NCBI RefSeq assembly: GCF_030056665.1
Contig: NZ_JASHIG010000067.1
DNA: 15,614 nucleotides
Reading direction: 5' to 3' (one strand)
Source: Flectobacillus roseus
Lineage (GTDB): Bacteria > Bacteroidota > Bacteroidia > Cytophagales > Spirosomataceae
Below, one piece after another: positions 5,609-13,483 of this stretch. A model generated the notes under the pieces. It ran no database searches. It was given only the letters and a program-made list of their open reading frames with translations, and was not told the DNA's origin. The translations under genes and the position numbers were made by a program. Each line of letters opens with the position of its first letter. The stretch's first letter is position 1.

Positions 5609-7741
5609 TTATTTCAACAATTGATAAACAATAAATGCCGATAAGTACGCTAGTGTAGTCATATAAACTAACTGAATCGCAGGATAGCGCCATGATTTTG
5701 TTTCACGATATGTTGTAGCCAAGGTACTCATACATTGCATAGCAAAGGCATAAAATATCATAAGTGAAAAGCCTAATGCTGCATCGTACATTGGTTTGCC
5801 AGTTTCGGGATTGATTTCGGCACGCATACGGTTCATAACCGTTGTGTTTTCGTCATCCACTTCACCTCCTAAACTATAAATGGTCGACATTGTACCTACA
5901 AATACTTCTCTTGCAGCAAAAGAAGTTAACAAAGCAATACCGATTTTCCAGTCATATCCTAAAGGCTTAATGGCTGGTTCGAGAACCTTGCCAAAATGAC
6001 CTGCATACGATGATTCCAGTTTTTGAGCAGCAATTTTATTTTCTAAATCCGCTCCTGTTAAAGTTGGATTTTCAGTTTTCACTTTTAGTTCTGCTTCTTG
6101 CATCGCATTGCCTGGGCCATAGCTAGCCATTACCCAAAGTACAATCGAAATAGCAACGATAATTTTACCAGCTTCAAATACGAAGGCTTTGGTAGAATTA
6201 AGCAAAGAAATCATAATGTGCTTGAAACGAGGACCTTTGTAAGAAGGAAGCTCCATGATAAAATAGCTTCTTTCTTTAGCTTTTAATACCACTTTCAGAA
6301 TCCATGCTGAAAGAATCGCCATCCCAAAACCTAATAAATACAAACCAAATAAGGCAACTCCTTGCAAGCTGAAAATACCAAAAAGTGTACTTTTCTCAGG
6401 AACAACCAAGGCGATTAATACCGTATAAATTGGCAAACGTGCTGAACATGACATCAATGGCGTTACCATAATGGTAATTAGGCGGTCTTTCCATGAGCCA
6501 ATGCTTCGCGTACTCATAATGGCAGGTACAGCACATGCTACACCCGAGATAAGTGGAACGACAGACTTTCCATTTAAGCCAAACCTACGCATTAATTTGT
6601 CCATAATAAACATTACTCTGGACATATATCCTGTTTCTTCCAATAATGAAATAAACAAGAAAAGGAATACGATTTGAGGCACAAATACTACCACACCACC
6701 GATACCAGCAATGAGTCCGTCTGTTAACAAATTGACTAGTTGACTTTCAGGAAGGGTATCTTTGAGGTATTGATTGAGCCACGCTACTCCATTATCAATC
6801 AAATCTTGTGGATAAGCAGCCCAAGTAAATACAGCTTGAAACATCAAAAACAAAATGCCCAAGAAAACAAAGTAACCCCAAAACTGATGAAGGAAAACTT
6901 TATCTAATCGGTCAGTCCAAGTTTTTACTGGTTCATCCTCAACAGGTATTTGGTGCAAACAACCATCTACGATTTCGTTGAGTACTGCATAGCGAGAAAC
7001 TGTCTCTTGAGCTTGGAATTTTTTGGAATTCCAACCATATTTTTCTTGAAGTTTATCAAAACCTACTCTTTGTTCGGTATCAAATTGCTTCAGGTTGTCA
7101 TGCTCCGAAAGCCATAACAATGCGTGGTAATCGTCGGTATCGCCATATTTCTCTTTGATTTCATCAATCAATTCGGGCGAATATTCTACTGGCAGCGAGT
7201 CGTTAGAATTGAATCTTTGCTCAAGCGTCTTGTTTACGGCAAGGCGTAAACCATTAAGTCCAATCCCTTTTTTAGCATTGACTTCAGCTACTTCAACATT
7301 AAGTTCTTTGGCGAGCTTGAAAGAATTGATTACGATGCCTGAGTTTTCGGCAACGTCAATCATATTGAGTGCCAACACGGTAGGAATACCAAGGTCACGA
7401 ACTTGGCTAAATAGTAGCAAATTGCGTTTAAGATTAGACGCATCCGCTACGACTATGGCCATGTCTGGATAGTCGGGATGTTGTGGATTGGCAAGAATGT
7501 TAATAACAACCTGCTCATCGACTGATTTTGGATATATACTGTAAATCCCCGGTAAATCTAGAATTTCGGCTTCGGTGCCTGTCTCCAAATTCCATTTCCC
7601 AATCAACTTGTCCATAGTTACGCCAGGGAAGTTTCCCGTTTTTTGGCGTAGCCCCGTAAGGCTATTGAACAAAGAAGATTTTCCAGCGTTGGGATTACCG
7701 ATTAATGCTATTTTGGGTGATTTCTTCAAGGCTATTAGCAA
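5609..7741 (-). CDS. feoB: Ferrous iron transport protein B (GTP-gated Fe(II) permease)
   Basis: A 710-residue inner-membrane Fe(II) transporter. The N-terminal G domain has G1 GNPNAGKSS (15-23), G2 T42 in GNFPGVT, G3 DLPG (62-65) and G4 NMID (126-129). A GDI-like helical region follows to about residue 270. The membrane domain carries the two Gate modules, with the conserved EETGYMSRVMFIMD, SGVACAVPAIM and PLMSCSARLPIY stretches including the expected cysteines. A TGA at 7753-7751 and the G1 motif leave no room for an ATG: the only candidate starts are TTG at 7741 or TTG at 7729. It lies 114 nt downstream of feoA on the same strand, probably co-transcribed. The C-terminal end is complete. 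Confidence 0.95.
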   Translation of the reverse strand: MLIALKKSPKIALIGNPNAGKSSLFNSLTGLRQKTGNFPGVTMDKLIGKWNLETGTEAEILDLPGIYSIYPKSVDEQVVINILANPQHPDYPDMAIVVADASNLKRNLLLFSQVRDLGIPTVLALNMIDVAENSGIVINSFKLAKELNVEVAEVNAKKGIGLNGLRLAVNKTLEQRFNSNDSLPVEYSPELIDEIKEKYGDTDDYHALLWLSEHDNLKQFDTEQRVGFDKLQEKYGWNSKKFQAQETVSRYAVLNEIVDGCLHQIPVEDEPVKTWTDRLDKVFLHQFWGYFVFLGILFLMFQAVFTWAAYPQDLIDNGVAWLNQYLKDTLPESQLVNLLTDGLIAGIGGVVVFVPQIVFLFLFISLLEETGYMSRVMFIMDKLMRRFGLNGKSVVPLISGVACAVPAIMSTRSIGSWKDRLITIMVTPLMSCSARLPIYTVLIALVVPEKSTLFGIFSLQGVALFGLYLLGFGMAILSAWILKVVLKAKERSYFIMELPSYKGPRFKHIMISLLNSTKAFVFEAGKIIVAISIVLWVMASYGPGNAMQEAELKVKTENPTLTGADLENKIAAQKLESSYAGHFGKVLEPAIKPLGYDWKIGIALLTSFAAREVFVGTMSTIYSLGGEVDDENTTVMNRMRAEINPETGKPMYDAALGFSLMIFYAFAMQCMSTLATTYRETKSWRYPAIQLVYMTTLAYLSAFIVYQLLK

Positions 7742-7855
7742 TTTTTGGCTTCAAACTAATAACGTAAATACGTAAAGTTTGTTCCTATCTATTCACTTTG
7801 TTATTGATTAGTACTTCACGTTTTTACGAATAGAAACTAACCAAAGTGGTATTAT
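7742..7855 (-). other. feoA-feoB spacer
   Basis: This 114-nt spacer encodes nothing visible. It contains an 8-bp tandem repeat of ACGTAAA (7762-7768 and 7770-7776) and an inverted pair CACTTTG/CAAAGTG (7794-7800 and 7842-7848). It is unusually long for a feoA-feoB pair, where genes are often nearly adjacent. Confidence 0.4.
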
Positions 7856-8074
7856 TTAAGCAACAACAATGGTTGAGGCTTCATCTTTTCGCATTGACAA
7901 AACATAGCCAGAAACCTTTACGGCGATAGGGTCACCAAAGGGGGCAATATGTGTCATTGTTACTTGAGTACCGGGCAAGCAGCCCATTTCTAACAATTTG
8001 AGTGATAGAAGTTCGTCGCTAAAGCTCACAATCACGCCCTTTTCCCCGATTTTCAAATCCGCAACTGTTCTCAT
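7856..8074 (-). CDS. feoA: Ferrous iron transport protein A
   Basis: A 72-residue SH3-like protein starting MRTVADLKIGEKGVIVSF, with the family core LLEMGCLPGTQVTM, APFGDPIAVKVSGYVLSMRKDEA and a hydrophobic C-terminus. FeoA is a small cytosolic partner needed for FeoB activity. A longer reading frame opens at 8116, but its first 14 residues (MYFILQLLLIESVI) do not belong to the family, and FeoA proteins start near the conserved L-x-x-L-x-x-G segment, so the ATG at 8074 is chosen. It is the first gene of the feoA-feoB pair. Confidence 0.93.
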   Translation of the reverse strand: MRTVADLKIGEKGVIVSFSDELLSLKLLEMGCLPGTQVTMTHIAPFGDPIAVKVSGYVLSMRKDEASTIVVA

Positions 8075-8142
8075 GATTACGCTTTCGATTAATAGTAGTT
8101 GTAATATAAAGTACAAATTTCTAAAGACTTAACAAATTACGA

Positions 8143-8216
8143 ATTTGCACTTTATTTAGACTTATTCAAAACAAGTGCAAATAAACAAAGAGTTCCTTGT
8201 TTAAAGAAATATTTGC
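8143..8216. promoter_or_regulatory. Cluster of overlapping inverted repeats upstream of feoA
   Basis: ATTTGCACTT (8143-8152) is the exact reverse complement of AAGTGCAAAT (8173-8182). Immediately next, TAAACAA-N8-TTGTTTA (8182-8203) is a 22-bp near-palindrome with one mismatched pair. ATTTGC (8211-8216) can also pair with part of 8177-8182. The segment at 8173-8182 thus has two possible partners. The cluster is 70-140 nt before the feoA start, where operators or an attenuator could lie. No protein is assigned. Confidence 0.4.
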
Positions 8217-8245
8217 GAACTAAACCTCAAATTTTCTTTTTGATT

Positions 8246-8259
8246 ATGATTTTAATCAT
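8246..8259. promoter_or_regulatory. Palindrome in the feoA-ccmB divergent spacer, Fur-like candidate
   Basis: ATGATT-TT-AATCAT is a 14-bp perfect palindrome. Its half site resembles the ATGAT/ATCAT part of a Fur box, and it stands between an iron uptake operon and a heme-handling cluster. The match to a full 19-bp Fur box is poor in the outer positions and the site is AT-rich, so this is a weak candidate. The remainder of the spacer 8217-8345 shows nothing else I can support. Confidence 0.25.
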
Positions 8260-8347
8260 TTCCAAACATTAGTTTTTGCATTCTATTTGTCCTCTAAAAA
8301 TCTCCCTACAAAGTTGTTGGGCGAATGTCTCAAAATATTACTTCCTT

Positions 8348-8381
8348 TTTGAGTTTGCAGTTTGTTTGTGTCGTAACTTTG
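8348..8381 (+). promoter_or_regulatory. Promoter of the ccm cluster
   Basis: TAACTTTG (8374-8381) is an exact match to the -7 consensus TAnnTTTG. A TTTG -33 element is available at 8348-8351 (22-bp spacer) or 8354-8357 (16-bp spacer). The expected start near 8387 gives a leader of about 70 nt to the ccmB ATG. The leader contains GGCTAC (8399-8404) complementary to GTAGCC (8435-8440). Confidence 0.65.
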
Positions 8382-8457
8382 CGGAAAATTTTGAAAAAGG
8401 CTACCAAATTTGACTCATCAACTTTATACCCAATGTAGCCTCAGAGAGTTATTCGAC

Positions 8458-9123
8458 ATGGTAAACGAAATAAAAGCATTAATTGATAAAGAGATACGAT
8501 TAGAGTTGAGGCAAAAATATGCCATCAATGGAATGCTTTTATACATTGTAAGTACAGTATATGTGTGCTATTTGTCGTTTCGATTGAAGACGAACCACAT
8601 AGATAAAATTACTTGGAACACGCTTTTTTGGATTATAATTCTCTTCACAGCAGTTAATGCTATTGCCAAAAGCTTCACGCAGGAGCGTTACGGACGTCTT
8701 CTTTACTATTATACCTTAGCTAATCCAGTCGGAATTATTGTTTCGAAAATTATCTACAACTCTATCCTGATGTTGGTATTGTCATTGGTTGGATTTGGAG
8801 TGTATGGTTTGGTAATGGGAAATCCAGTAGGAGATGTAGGCCTGTATTTGGTGGCACTTATTCTGGGAGCCATTGGTTTTGCAAGTACGCTTACGATGAT
8901 TGCAGGTATTGCTTCAAAAGCCGAAAACAGTGCAACGTTAATGGCAGTATTGAGTTTTCCTGTGATTATTCCAATGTTGTTGATGTTGATTAAAATATCA
9001 AAAAATGCACTCGATGGACTAGATAGAGGTGAAAGCCTAGACGAAGTAATGATTCTGTTGGCTATTGATGCCATTGTATTAGTGCTTTCGGTAATTCTTT
9101 TTCCGTTTTTGTGGAGAAGTTAG
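8458..9123 (+). CDS. ccmB: Heme exporter/ABC permease subunit CcmB
   Basis: A 221-residue membrane protein with about six hydrophobic segments, the CcmB fold. With the ATPase CcmA and with CcmC it forms the complex that releases holo-CcmE in cytochrome c maturation System I. The N-terminus MVNEIKALIDKEIRLELRQKYAING and the QERYGRLLYYYTLANP stretch after the second segment are typical for the family. The frame is open from a TTG at 8410, but the 16 residues before 8458 look foreign to the family, so the ATG at 8458 is preferred. CcmA is not encoded in this window and must be elsewhere if present. First gene of a + strand cluster; the next gene is 88 nt away. Confidence 0.9.
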   Translation: MVNEIKALIDKEIRLELRQKYAINGMLLYIVSTVYVCYLSFRLKTNHIDKITWNTLFWIIILFTAVNAIAKSFTQERYGRLLYYYTLANPVGIIVSKIIYNSILMLVLSLVGFGVYGLVMGNPVGDVGLYLVALILGAIGFASTLTMIAGIASKAENSATLMAVLSFPVIIPMLLMLIKISKNALDGLDRGESLDEVMILLAIDAIVLVLSVILFPFLWRS

Positions 9124-9211
9124 AGAATTGAGTGGTTTATAGTTATTACTAGACATTTGTAAAAATTTAGAAAAAACTCAATGATTCAACATAGAGTTAA
9201 TAAGTGATAAA

Positions 9212-9874
9212 ATGAAACAGAATTGGTATAAGTATTTGGCAGTATTGATGCTGTCGTATGTAATGGTTTGGGGCTTTTTGGGACATATACCTCGTCAGCC
9301 TGTATTGCACGAAACGGCTCGTAACTTATATTTCCACGTGCCGATGTGGTTTTCGATGTTTGTGATGTTGACGATTTCGGTTATCAACTCCATCAAATAT
9401 TTAAGAAACCCTTTGACTTCTATCGATGACAAAGCGGAGTCTTATGCCTACACTGGAATTTTGTTTGGCATTGTAGGTTGTGCAACAGGAAGTATCTGGG
9501 CACGTTATACATGGGGTACTTGGTGGACGAATGACGTAAAACTCAACGGTGCAGCTATCGGTTTATTAATCTACTTCGCTTATGCTATCTTGAGAGGTTC
9601 GTTTGAAGATGAGCAGCAAAAAGCACGTATTTCGGCGATTTATAACATTTTTGCGATTGCCTTATTGATTCCTTTGCTAATCATTTTACCACGTATGACC
9701 GATTCGTTGCACCCAGGCAATGGTGGTAATCCTGGCTTTAAGCCAATGGATACACAAGGGGCTATGCGCATTGTCTTTTATCCTGCTGTAATTGGATGGA
9801 TTAGTTTGGGCTACTGGATTACCAATCTTCGTTTACGCATTCGTAAAATCGAAAGACAAGCGAATGAAGCCTAG
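9212..9874 (+). CDS. ccmC: Heme handling protein CcmC (cytochrome c assembly/CcsA family)
   Basis: A 220-residue membrane protein of the CcmC type, which presents heme to the chaperone CcmE on the outer face of the inner membrane. The tryptophan-rich signature is WGTWWTND (101-108), a WWD motif with Asn at a position that is often Trp. The two expected external heme-ligand histidines are H42 in YFHVPMW and H167 in DSLHPG. Six hydrophobic segments can be counted. Length is near the usual 220-245. The spacer before it (9124-9211) has a 7-bp inverted repeat ATTGAGT/ACTCAAT (9127-9133 and 9176-9182) and a weak promoter-like GACATTTG (9152-9159), so an extra internal promoter cannot be excluded. 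Confidence 0.93.
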   Translation: MKQNWYKYLAVLMLSYVMVWGFLGHIPRQPVLHETARNLYFHVPMWFSMFVMLTISVINSIKYLRNPLTSIDDKAESYAYTGILFGIVGCATGSIWARYTWGTWWTNDVKLNGAAIGLLIYFAYAILRGSFEDEQQKARISAIYNIFAIALLIPLLIILPRMTDSLHPGNGGNPGFKPMDTQGAMRIVFYPAVIGWISLGYWITNLRLRIRKIERQANEA

Positions 9875-9998
9875 ATAAGTTTTGGATGGAGAGTTGAGCA
9901 TAAAGAGTTTTGCTGGATTCATCATTTGTTACTTACCATTCCGCACTAAATAAGAGTTTACTTATTTCTCATTAATAAAAGTCTTTTACTCAATAAAA

Positions 9999-10023
9999 AG
10001 CCTCAAGTTAACAGCTAAAGGCT
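9999..10023 (+). other. Small hairpin in the ccmC-ccmD spacer
   Basis: AGCCT (9999-10003) and AGGCT (10019-10023) form a 5-bp stem just before the next start codon. The rest of the 160-nt spacer (9875-10034) shows no reading frame or strong structure. The hairpin may influence translation of the following small gene, but it is short. Confidence 0.25.
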
Positions 10024-10034
10024 CGATAGATAAA

Positions 10035-10259
10035 ATGAAAAAGTTATTATCATTTTTAACACTAATGCTAGTATCACTAGCTTCTTTTGCTCAAGATAAC
10101 GCTGCTGGTGAGCCAGAAATGGCTGATAAGTTATACGCTGATGGTCGCATTTATGTGGTTGTTGCGGTGGTGGTTACCATCTTTTTAGGCGTAGTAATTT
10201 ATCTGGTAACATTGGATAAGAAAATTTCAAAAATCGAAAAAACTCTCAATTCGAAATAA
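10035..10259 (+). CDS. ccmD: CcmD-like small membrane protein
   Basis: A 74-residue protein. Residues 1-19 form a signal peptide ending SLASFAQ, with likely cleavage after A18 or Q19. A short exported stretch follows, then one strongly hydrophobic helix (about residues 39-60, YVVVAVVVTIFLGVVIYLV), and a short basic cytoplasmic tail with a heptad-like LDKKISKIEKTL. In System I CcmD is a one-helix protein that holds CcmC and CcmE in the CcmABCD complex. The position between ccmC and ccmE and the single helix support this. A cleavable signal peptide in addition to the helix is unlike E. coli CcmD, so family membership is by context and topology more than by sequence. Confidence 0.75.
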   Translation: MKKLLSFLTLMLVSLASFAQDNAAGEPEMADKLYADGRIYVVVAVVVTIFLGVVIYLVTLDKKISKIEKTLNSK

Positions 10260-10290
10260 GCGAAATCTCAAAAAAGACGCATCAATAATC

Positions 10291-10731
10291 ATGAAAAAAA
10301 CACACATCTTCGGACTAATTATCATTGCCATTGCAGTGGTGATTTTGGTGTCAACGGGTACCGACGCTAGTACTTATGTTGACTTTGGTGTAGCCGAAAA
10401 TATGGCTAAAGACGGTAGTGCAGAGAAGGTACACGTAGTGGGTAAACTCAAAAAAGATGCTGGAGGTAATGTTACAGGAATGAGTTACAACCCTGCACTT
10501 GATGCTAATCACTTTGAATTTACATTGGTTGATAACAAAGGACGTGAACAGAAAGTTGTATATGATGCTCCAAAACCTCAAGATATGGATCGTTCTGAGC
10601 AAGTCGTGATTATTGGTAACATGGAGGGTCAGGTTTTTAAATGTGAAAAAATCTTATTGAAATGTCCTTCTAAATACCAAGATGGAAATGTGGATTTCAA
10701 AGAAGTAGAAAAACCTGCTTCTAAATCATAA
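10291..10731 (+). CDS. ccmE: Heme chaperone CcmE, cysteine (CxxxY) variant
   Basis: A 146-residue periplasmic heme chaperone anchored by one N-terminal helix (about residues 7-22). The rest is an OB-fold beta domain with the family features VHVVGKLKK, HFEFTLVDNKGREQKVVYDAPKP and VVIIGNMEGQVFKCEKILLKC. Classical CcmE binds heme covalently through the histidine of a K-H-D-E-x-Y motif; here the same place reads LLKCPSKY, so Cys125 and Tyr129 give the C-x-x-x-Y motif known from archaeal and some sulfate-reducer CcmE proteins. There is no histidine nearby to substitute. The motif is plain in the sequence (TGT at 10663-10665). Function as a heme carrier is expected from the family and from the neighbours. 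Confidence 0.93.
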   Translation: MKKTHIFGLIIIAIAVVILVSTGTDASTYVDFGVAENMAKDGSAEKVHVVGKLKKDAGGNVTGMSYNPALDANHFEFTLVDNKGREQKVVYDAPKPQDMDRSEQVVIIGNMEGQVFKCEKILLKCPSKYQDGNVDFKEVEKPASKS

Positions 10732-10783
10732 TTCGGCAGTTGGCTGTTGCCAAATAGTTTATCAAAACTTGCTGCTTACTTCA

Positions 10784-10832
10784 ACAGATACGACTTCCAA
10801 ACTCTTTTACTGAGCGCAGGAGTCGTATTTGT
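10784..10832 (+). other. 14-bp RNA hairpin in the ccmE-ccmF spacer
   Basis: Bases 10784-10797 pair with 10819-10832 over 14 positions with no mismatch if two G-U pairs are allowed (10787 with 10829 and 10796 with 10820); the central ATACGACT/AGTCGTAT is a perfect 8 bp. The loop is 21 nt. The G-U pairs work only in the + strand transcript. No T run follows directly. It sits 53 nt past ccmE and 63 nt before ccmF, so an attenuator, processing site or mRNA stabiliser is possible. Confidence 0.5.
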
Positions 10833-10895
10833 CTTAAAAATGCCTCAATGGTATTCAAAAATTAGGGTCTATCTCCCCAAACCCATTTTATCAAG

Positions 10896-13469
10896 ATGTT
10901 ACATACAACTATCGGAAATGTGGGTCATTTGTGTATTATTATCTCGTTTGTGACGTCGGTAATATCTGCATTTGGCTATTTCAAATCACTACAAATTAAA
11001 AATCTCGAAGAGCAAGAATCTTGGAAGAAGTTTTCTCGCTATTCGTTTTATCTGCATGGACTTTCGATTATAGGTGTTATTGTTGCGCTTTACACAATCA
11101 TTTATAACCATTATTTTGAGTATCAATACGCTTGGTCTCACTCGTCGATTGCTCTTCCTGTATACTATATTGTTTCATGCTTTTGGGAAGGTCAAGAAGG
11201 AAGTTTCTTGCTATGGATTTTCTGGCATGCACTTTTAGGCTTAATTCTTATCAAGACTAATCGCAAATGGGAAGCGCCTCTGATGGTAGTTTTTGCTGCT
11301 GTTCAAGCCTTTTTGTGCTCGATGATTTTAGGGATTGTATTACCAATTATTGATTTCAAAATTGGTTCATCTCCATTCTTGTTGATGCGTGAAGCTATGC
11401 CTGATTTACCAGTTTGGAAAATGAACGCCAACTTTGTTCCAGAGGATGGCCGTGGCTTGAACCCATTGCTCCAAAACTATTGGATGGTGATTCACCCGCC
11501 AACCTTATTCTTAGGCTTTGCTACAACCTTGATTCCATTTGCTTATGCAATTGCAGGATTATGGCGTGGAGAGTACAAAGAATGGATTCGTCCAGCGTTG
11601 CCTTGGTCGTTATTTTCGGCGGCAGTACTTGGTATAGGTATTATTATGGGTGCTTATTGGGCTTATGAAACGCTCAACTTTGGAGGCTATTGGAACTGGG
11701 ATCCTGTCGAAAACGCTTCTTTTGTCCCTTGGTTGGTATTGATTGCGGCAATCCACTGCATGATTATTTACAAAACCAATGAGTCGGCATTGCGTATCTC
11801 ATTCATTTTGGTAATTACCACTTTTATTTTGGTTTTATACTCTACATTCTTGAACCGCAGTGGTGTATTGGGTGAGGCATCTGTTCACTCATTTACCGAT
11901 TTGGGTCTTTCAGGACAGTTATTGTTATATCTATTGTTTTTCTTAGTAGGTGCAGTAGGTTTGTTGATTTATCGTTGGAAAAACATTCCAACAGAAGAAC
12001 AAGAGGCATCAGTATATAGCCGTGAATTTTGGATTTTTATTGGCGCAACAGCTTTGTGTTTGTCGTCTTTCCAAATTATTGCGGCAACGTCTTTGCCAGT
12101 ATATAACAAAATTGTGGAAGCCTTGGGCTTTGTGTCCAAACTAGCACCTCCTGCTGATGCGCCTACTTATTACTCAAAATTCCAGTTGTGGTTTGCCGCA
12201 GCGGTGGCTATTTTGACAGGTACTGGACAATATTTTTGGTGGAGAAAAATCAAGAAAGAAAACATAGCTCAACACTTCTTAACACCTGCTTTGGTGTCTT
12301 TGATTTTGACTTCTTTGGGAATATTAGCAACGACCAAATTAGAGTTAGGAGATTTTTTCAGTAACCCAACTTATATCGCTTTACTTTTTGCGTGTATCTA
12401 TGCTTTTGTCACTAACGGTACTATTTTGTTTAATATCGCTCGTGGCAACTACAAGCTATCGGGTGGTGCTGTAACGCATATTGGTTTTGCGATGATGCTA
12501 TTTGGTATTTTGTATTCGTCGGGTTATTCTAAAGTAGTTTCGATTAATACATCGGGTTTTGCTATTTCGAATAAAGACGAAGCTTTTACCAAAAATAACG
12601 ATAAAGAAAACAAAGAAAACGTAGTATTGTGGTTGAATACACCTTTAGAAATGGGCAAGTATACGCTCACTTACAAAGGTGTTAGAGTAGAAGGTCGTGA
12701 GTTACCTGAATATGTTCGTCCTGAGCTGGTAGAATTAATTGAGAATGATTTCCATGCAGTGGCGCTTCAAGATATTGAGCAACAAGGTAAAAAGTATTAT
12801 GCCAAGGGTGACACTCTTCCTGTTTTTCCAGAAAACAAATATTACGAAATTGATTTCCGTGATAAAGATGGCAAAGTGACAACTTTATATCCACGTGCTC
12901 AAATCAACAAGAAAATGGGGAATGCTTTCTCGCCAGACTTGAAACATTCGGCCTTGGGTGATTTGTACACTTATGTAGCTTTGGCGCCAAATTTGGACGA
13001 GAAGGAGTGGAGTAAAACAGAGAAATTTACGGTTGCGGTAAAAGATACCTTTTTCTTGAATGATTATGTAGCTGTTTTGGATGAAGTAAAACGTGTTACA
13101 GAATTTGAAGGAAAACCTCTTGGTCCACAAGACGCTGCTGTTCAAGCACGTATTTTGATTTCTGGAAAAGAAGCTATTCCACATGAAATAAAACCCGTTT
13201 TTGTGATTCGTGATGGTATGGTAGCTATGCCTCCAGTGGAAAATGCAGAGGCAGGTGTACGAGCAAGATTTGTGAGTGTAGACCCTCAAACAGGTAAATT
13301 TACCTTTGATATTAATACAACCCAAAGAGATTTTATTATTTTGAAAGCCATCGAAAAGCCTTTGGTGAATATCTTGTGGATAGGTACAATTATCTTGTCG
13401 ATTGGCTTCGTGATGGCAACAATCCGCCGTTATCGTGAATTCAAACTGATGCGAGATAAAGGATTTTAA
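10896..13469 (+). CDS. ccmF: Cytochrome c heme lyase subunit CcmF
   Basis: An 857-residue polytopic membrane protein that joins heme from CcmE to apocytochrome c. The WWD motif reads GGYWNWDPVENASFVPW (263-279). The four functional histidines of the family can be placed: H200 in IHPPTLFLG, H287 in AAIHCMIIY, H331 in ASVHSFTD and H528 in AVTHIGFAMM. E. coli CcmF is about 650 residues. The excess here is mainly a hydrophilic region of nearly 290 residues (about 545-830) between the helix after H528 and the last helix (LVNILWIGTIILSIGFVMAT), predicted on the outer side. The ATG at 10896 begins MLHTTIGNVGH, a family-typical start. It is 14 nt from the next gene. Codon use shows no break with neighbours. 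Confidence 0.95.
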   Translation: MLHTTIGNVGHLCIIISFVTSVISAFGYFKSLQIKNLEEQESWKKFSRYSFYLHGLSIIGVIVALYTIIYNHYFEYQYAWSHSSIALPVYYIVSCFWEGQEGSFLLWIFWHALLGLILIKTNRKWEAPLMVVFAAVQAFLCSMILGIVLPIIDFKIGSSPFLLMREAMPDLPVWKMNANFVPEDGRGLNPLLQNYWMVIHPPTLFLGFATTLIPFAYAIAGLWRGEYKEWIRPALPWSLFSAAVLGIGIIMGAYWAYETLNFGGYWNWDPVENASFVPWLVLIAAIHCMIIYKTNESALRISFILVITTFILVLYSTFLNRSGVLGEASVHSFTDLGLSGQLLLYLLFFLVGAVGLLIYRWKNIPTEEQEASVYSREFWIFIGATALCLSSFQIIAATSLPVYNKIVEALGFVSKLAPPADAPTYYSKFQLWFAAAVAILTGTGQYFWWRKIKKENIAQHFLTPALVSLILTSLGILATTKLELGDFFSNPTYIALLFACIYAFVTNGTILFNIARGNYKLSGGAVTHIGFAMMLFGILYSSGYSKVVSINTSGFAISNKDEAFTKNNDKENKENVVLWLNTPLEMGKYTLTYKGVRVEGRELPEYVRPELVELIENDFHAVALQDIEQQGKKYYAKGDTLPVFPENKYYEIDFRDKDGKVTTLYPRAQINKKMGNAFSPDLKHSALGDLYTYVALAPNLDEKEWSKTEKFTVAVKDTFFLNDYVAVLDEVKRVTEFEGKPLGPQDAAVQARILISGKEAIPHEIKPVFVIRDGMVAMPPVENAEAGVRARFVSVDPQTGKFTFDINTTQRDFIILKAIEKPLVNILWIGTIILSIGFVMATIRRYREFKLMRDKGF

Positions 13470-13483
13470 TTAAGCACAAACTC

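Noticed and set aside
8075..8116. Fourteen-residue N-terminal extension of feoA
   Set aside because: MYFILQLLLIESVI precedes the family start MRTVADL and has no FeoA similarity; the ATG at 8074 is better.
8410..8457. N-terminal extension of ccmB from a TTG
   Set aside because: The 16 extra residues start at TTG and look unlike CcmB N-termini; an ATG at 8458 gives the family-typical start. The segment is the mRNA leader downstream of the promoter at 8374-8381.
9152..9159. Internal promoter before ccmC
   Set aside because: GACATTTG with TTG 21 bp upstream misses one consensus base and sits within a continuous cluster; kept only as a remark under ccmC.
10747..10953. 68-codon + frame between ccmE and ccmF
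   Set aside because: It begins at TTG, overlaps the ccmF start by about 58 nt in another frame and has no recognisable features; the gap instead holds a hairpin.
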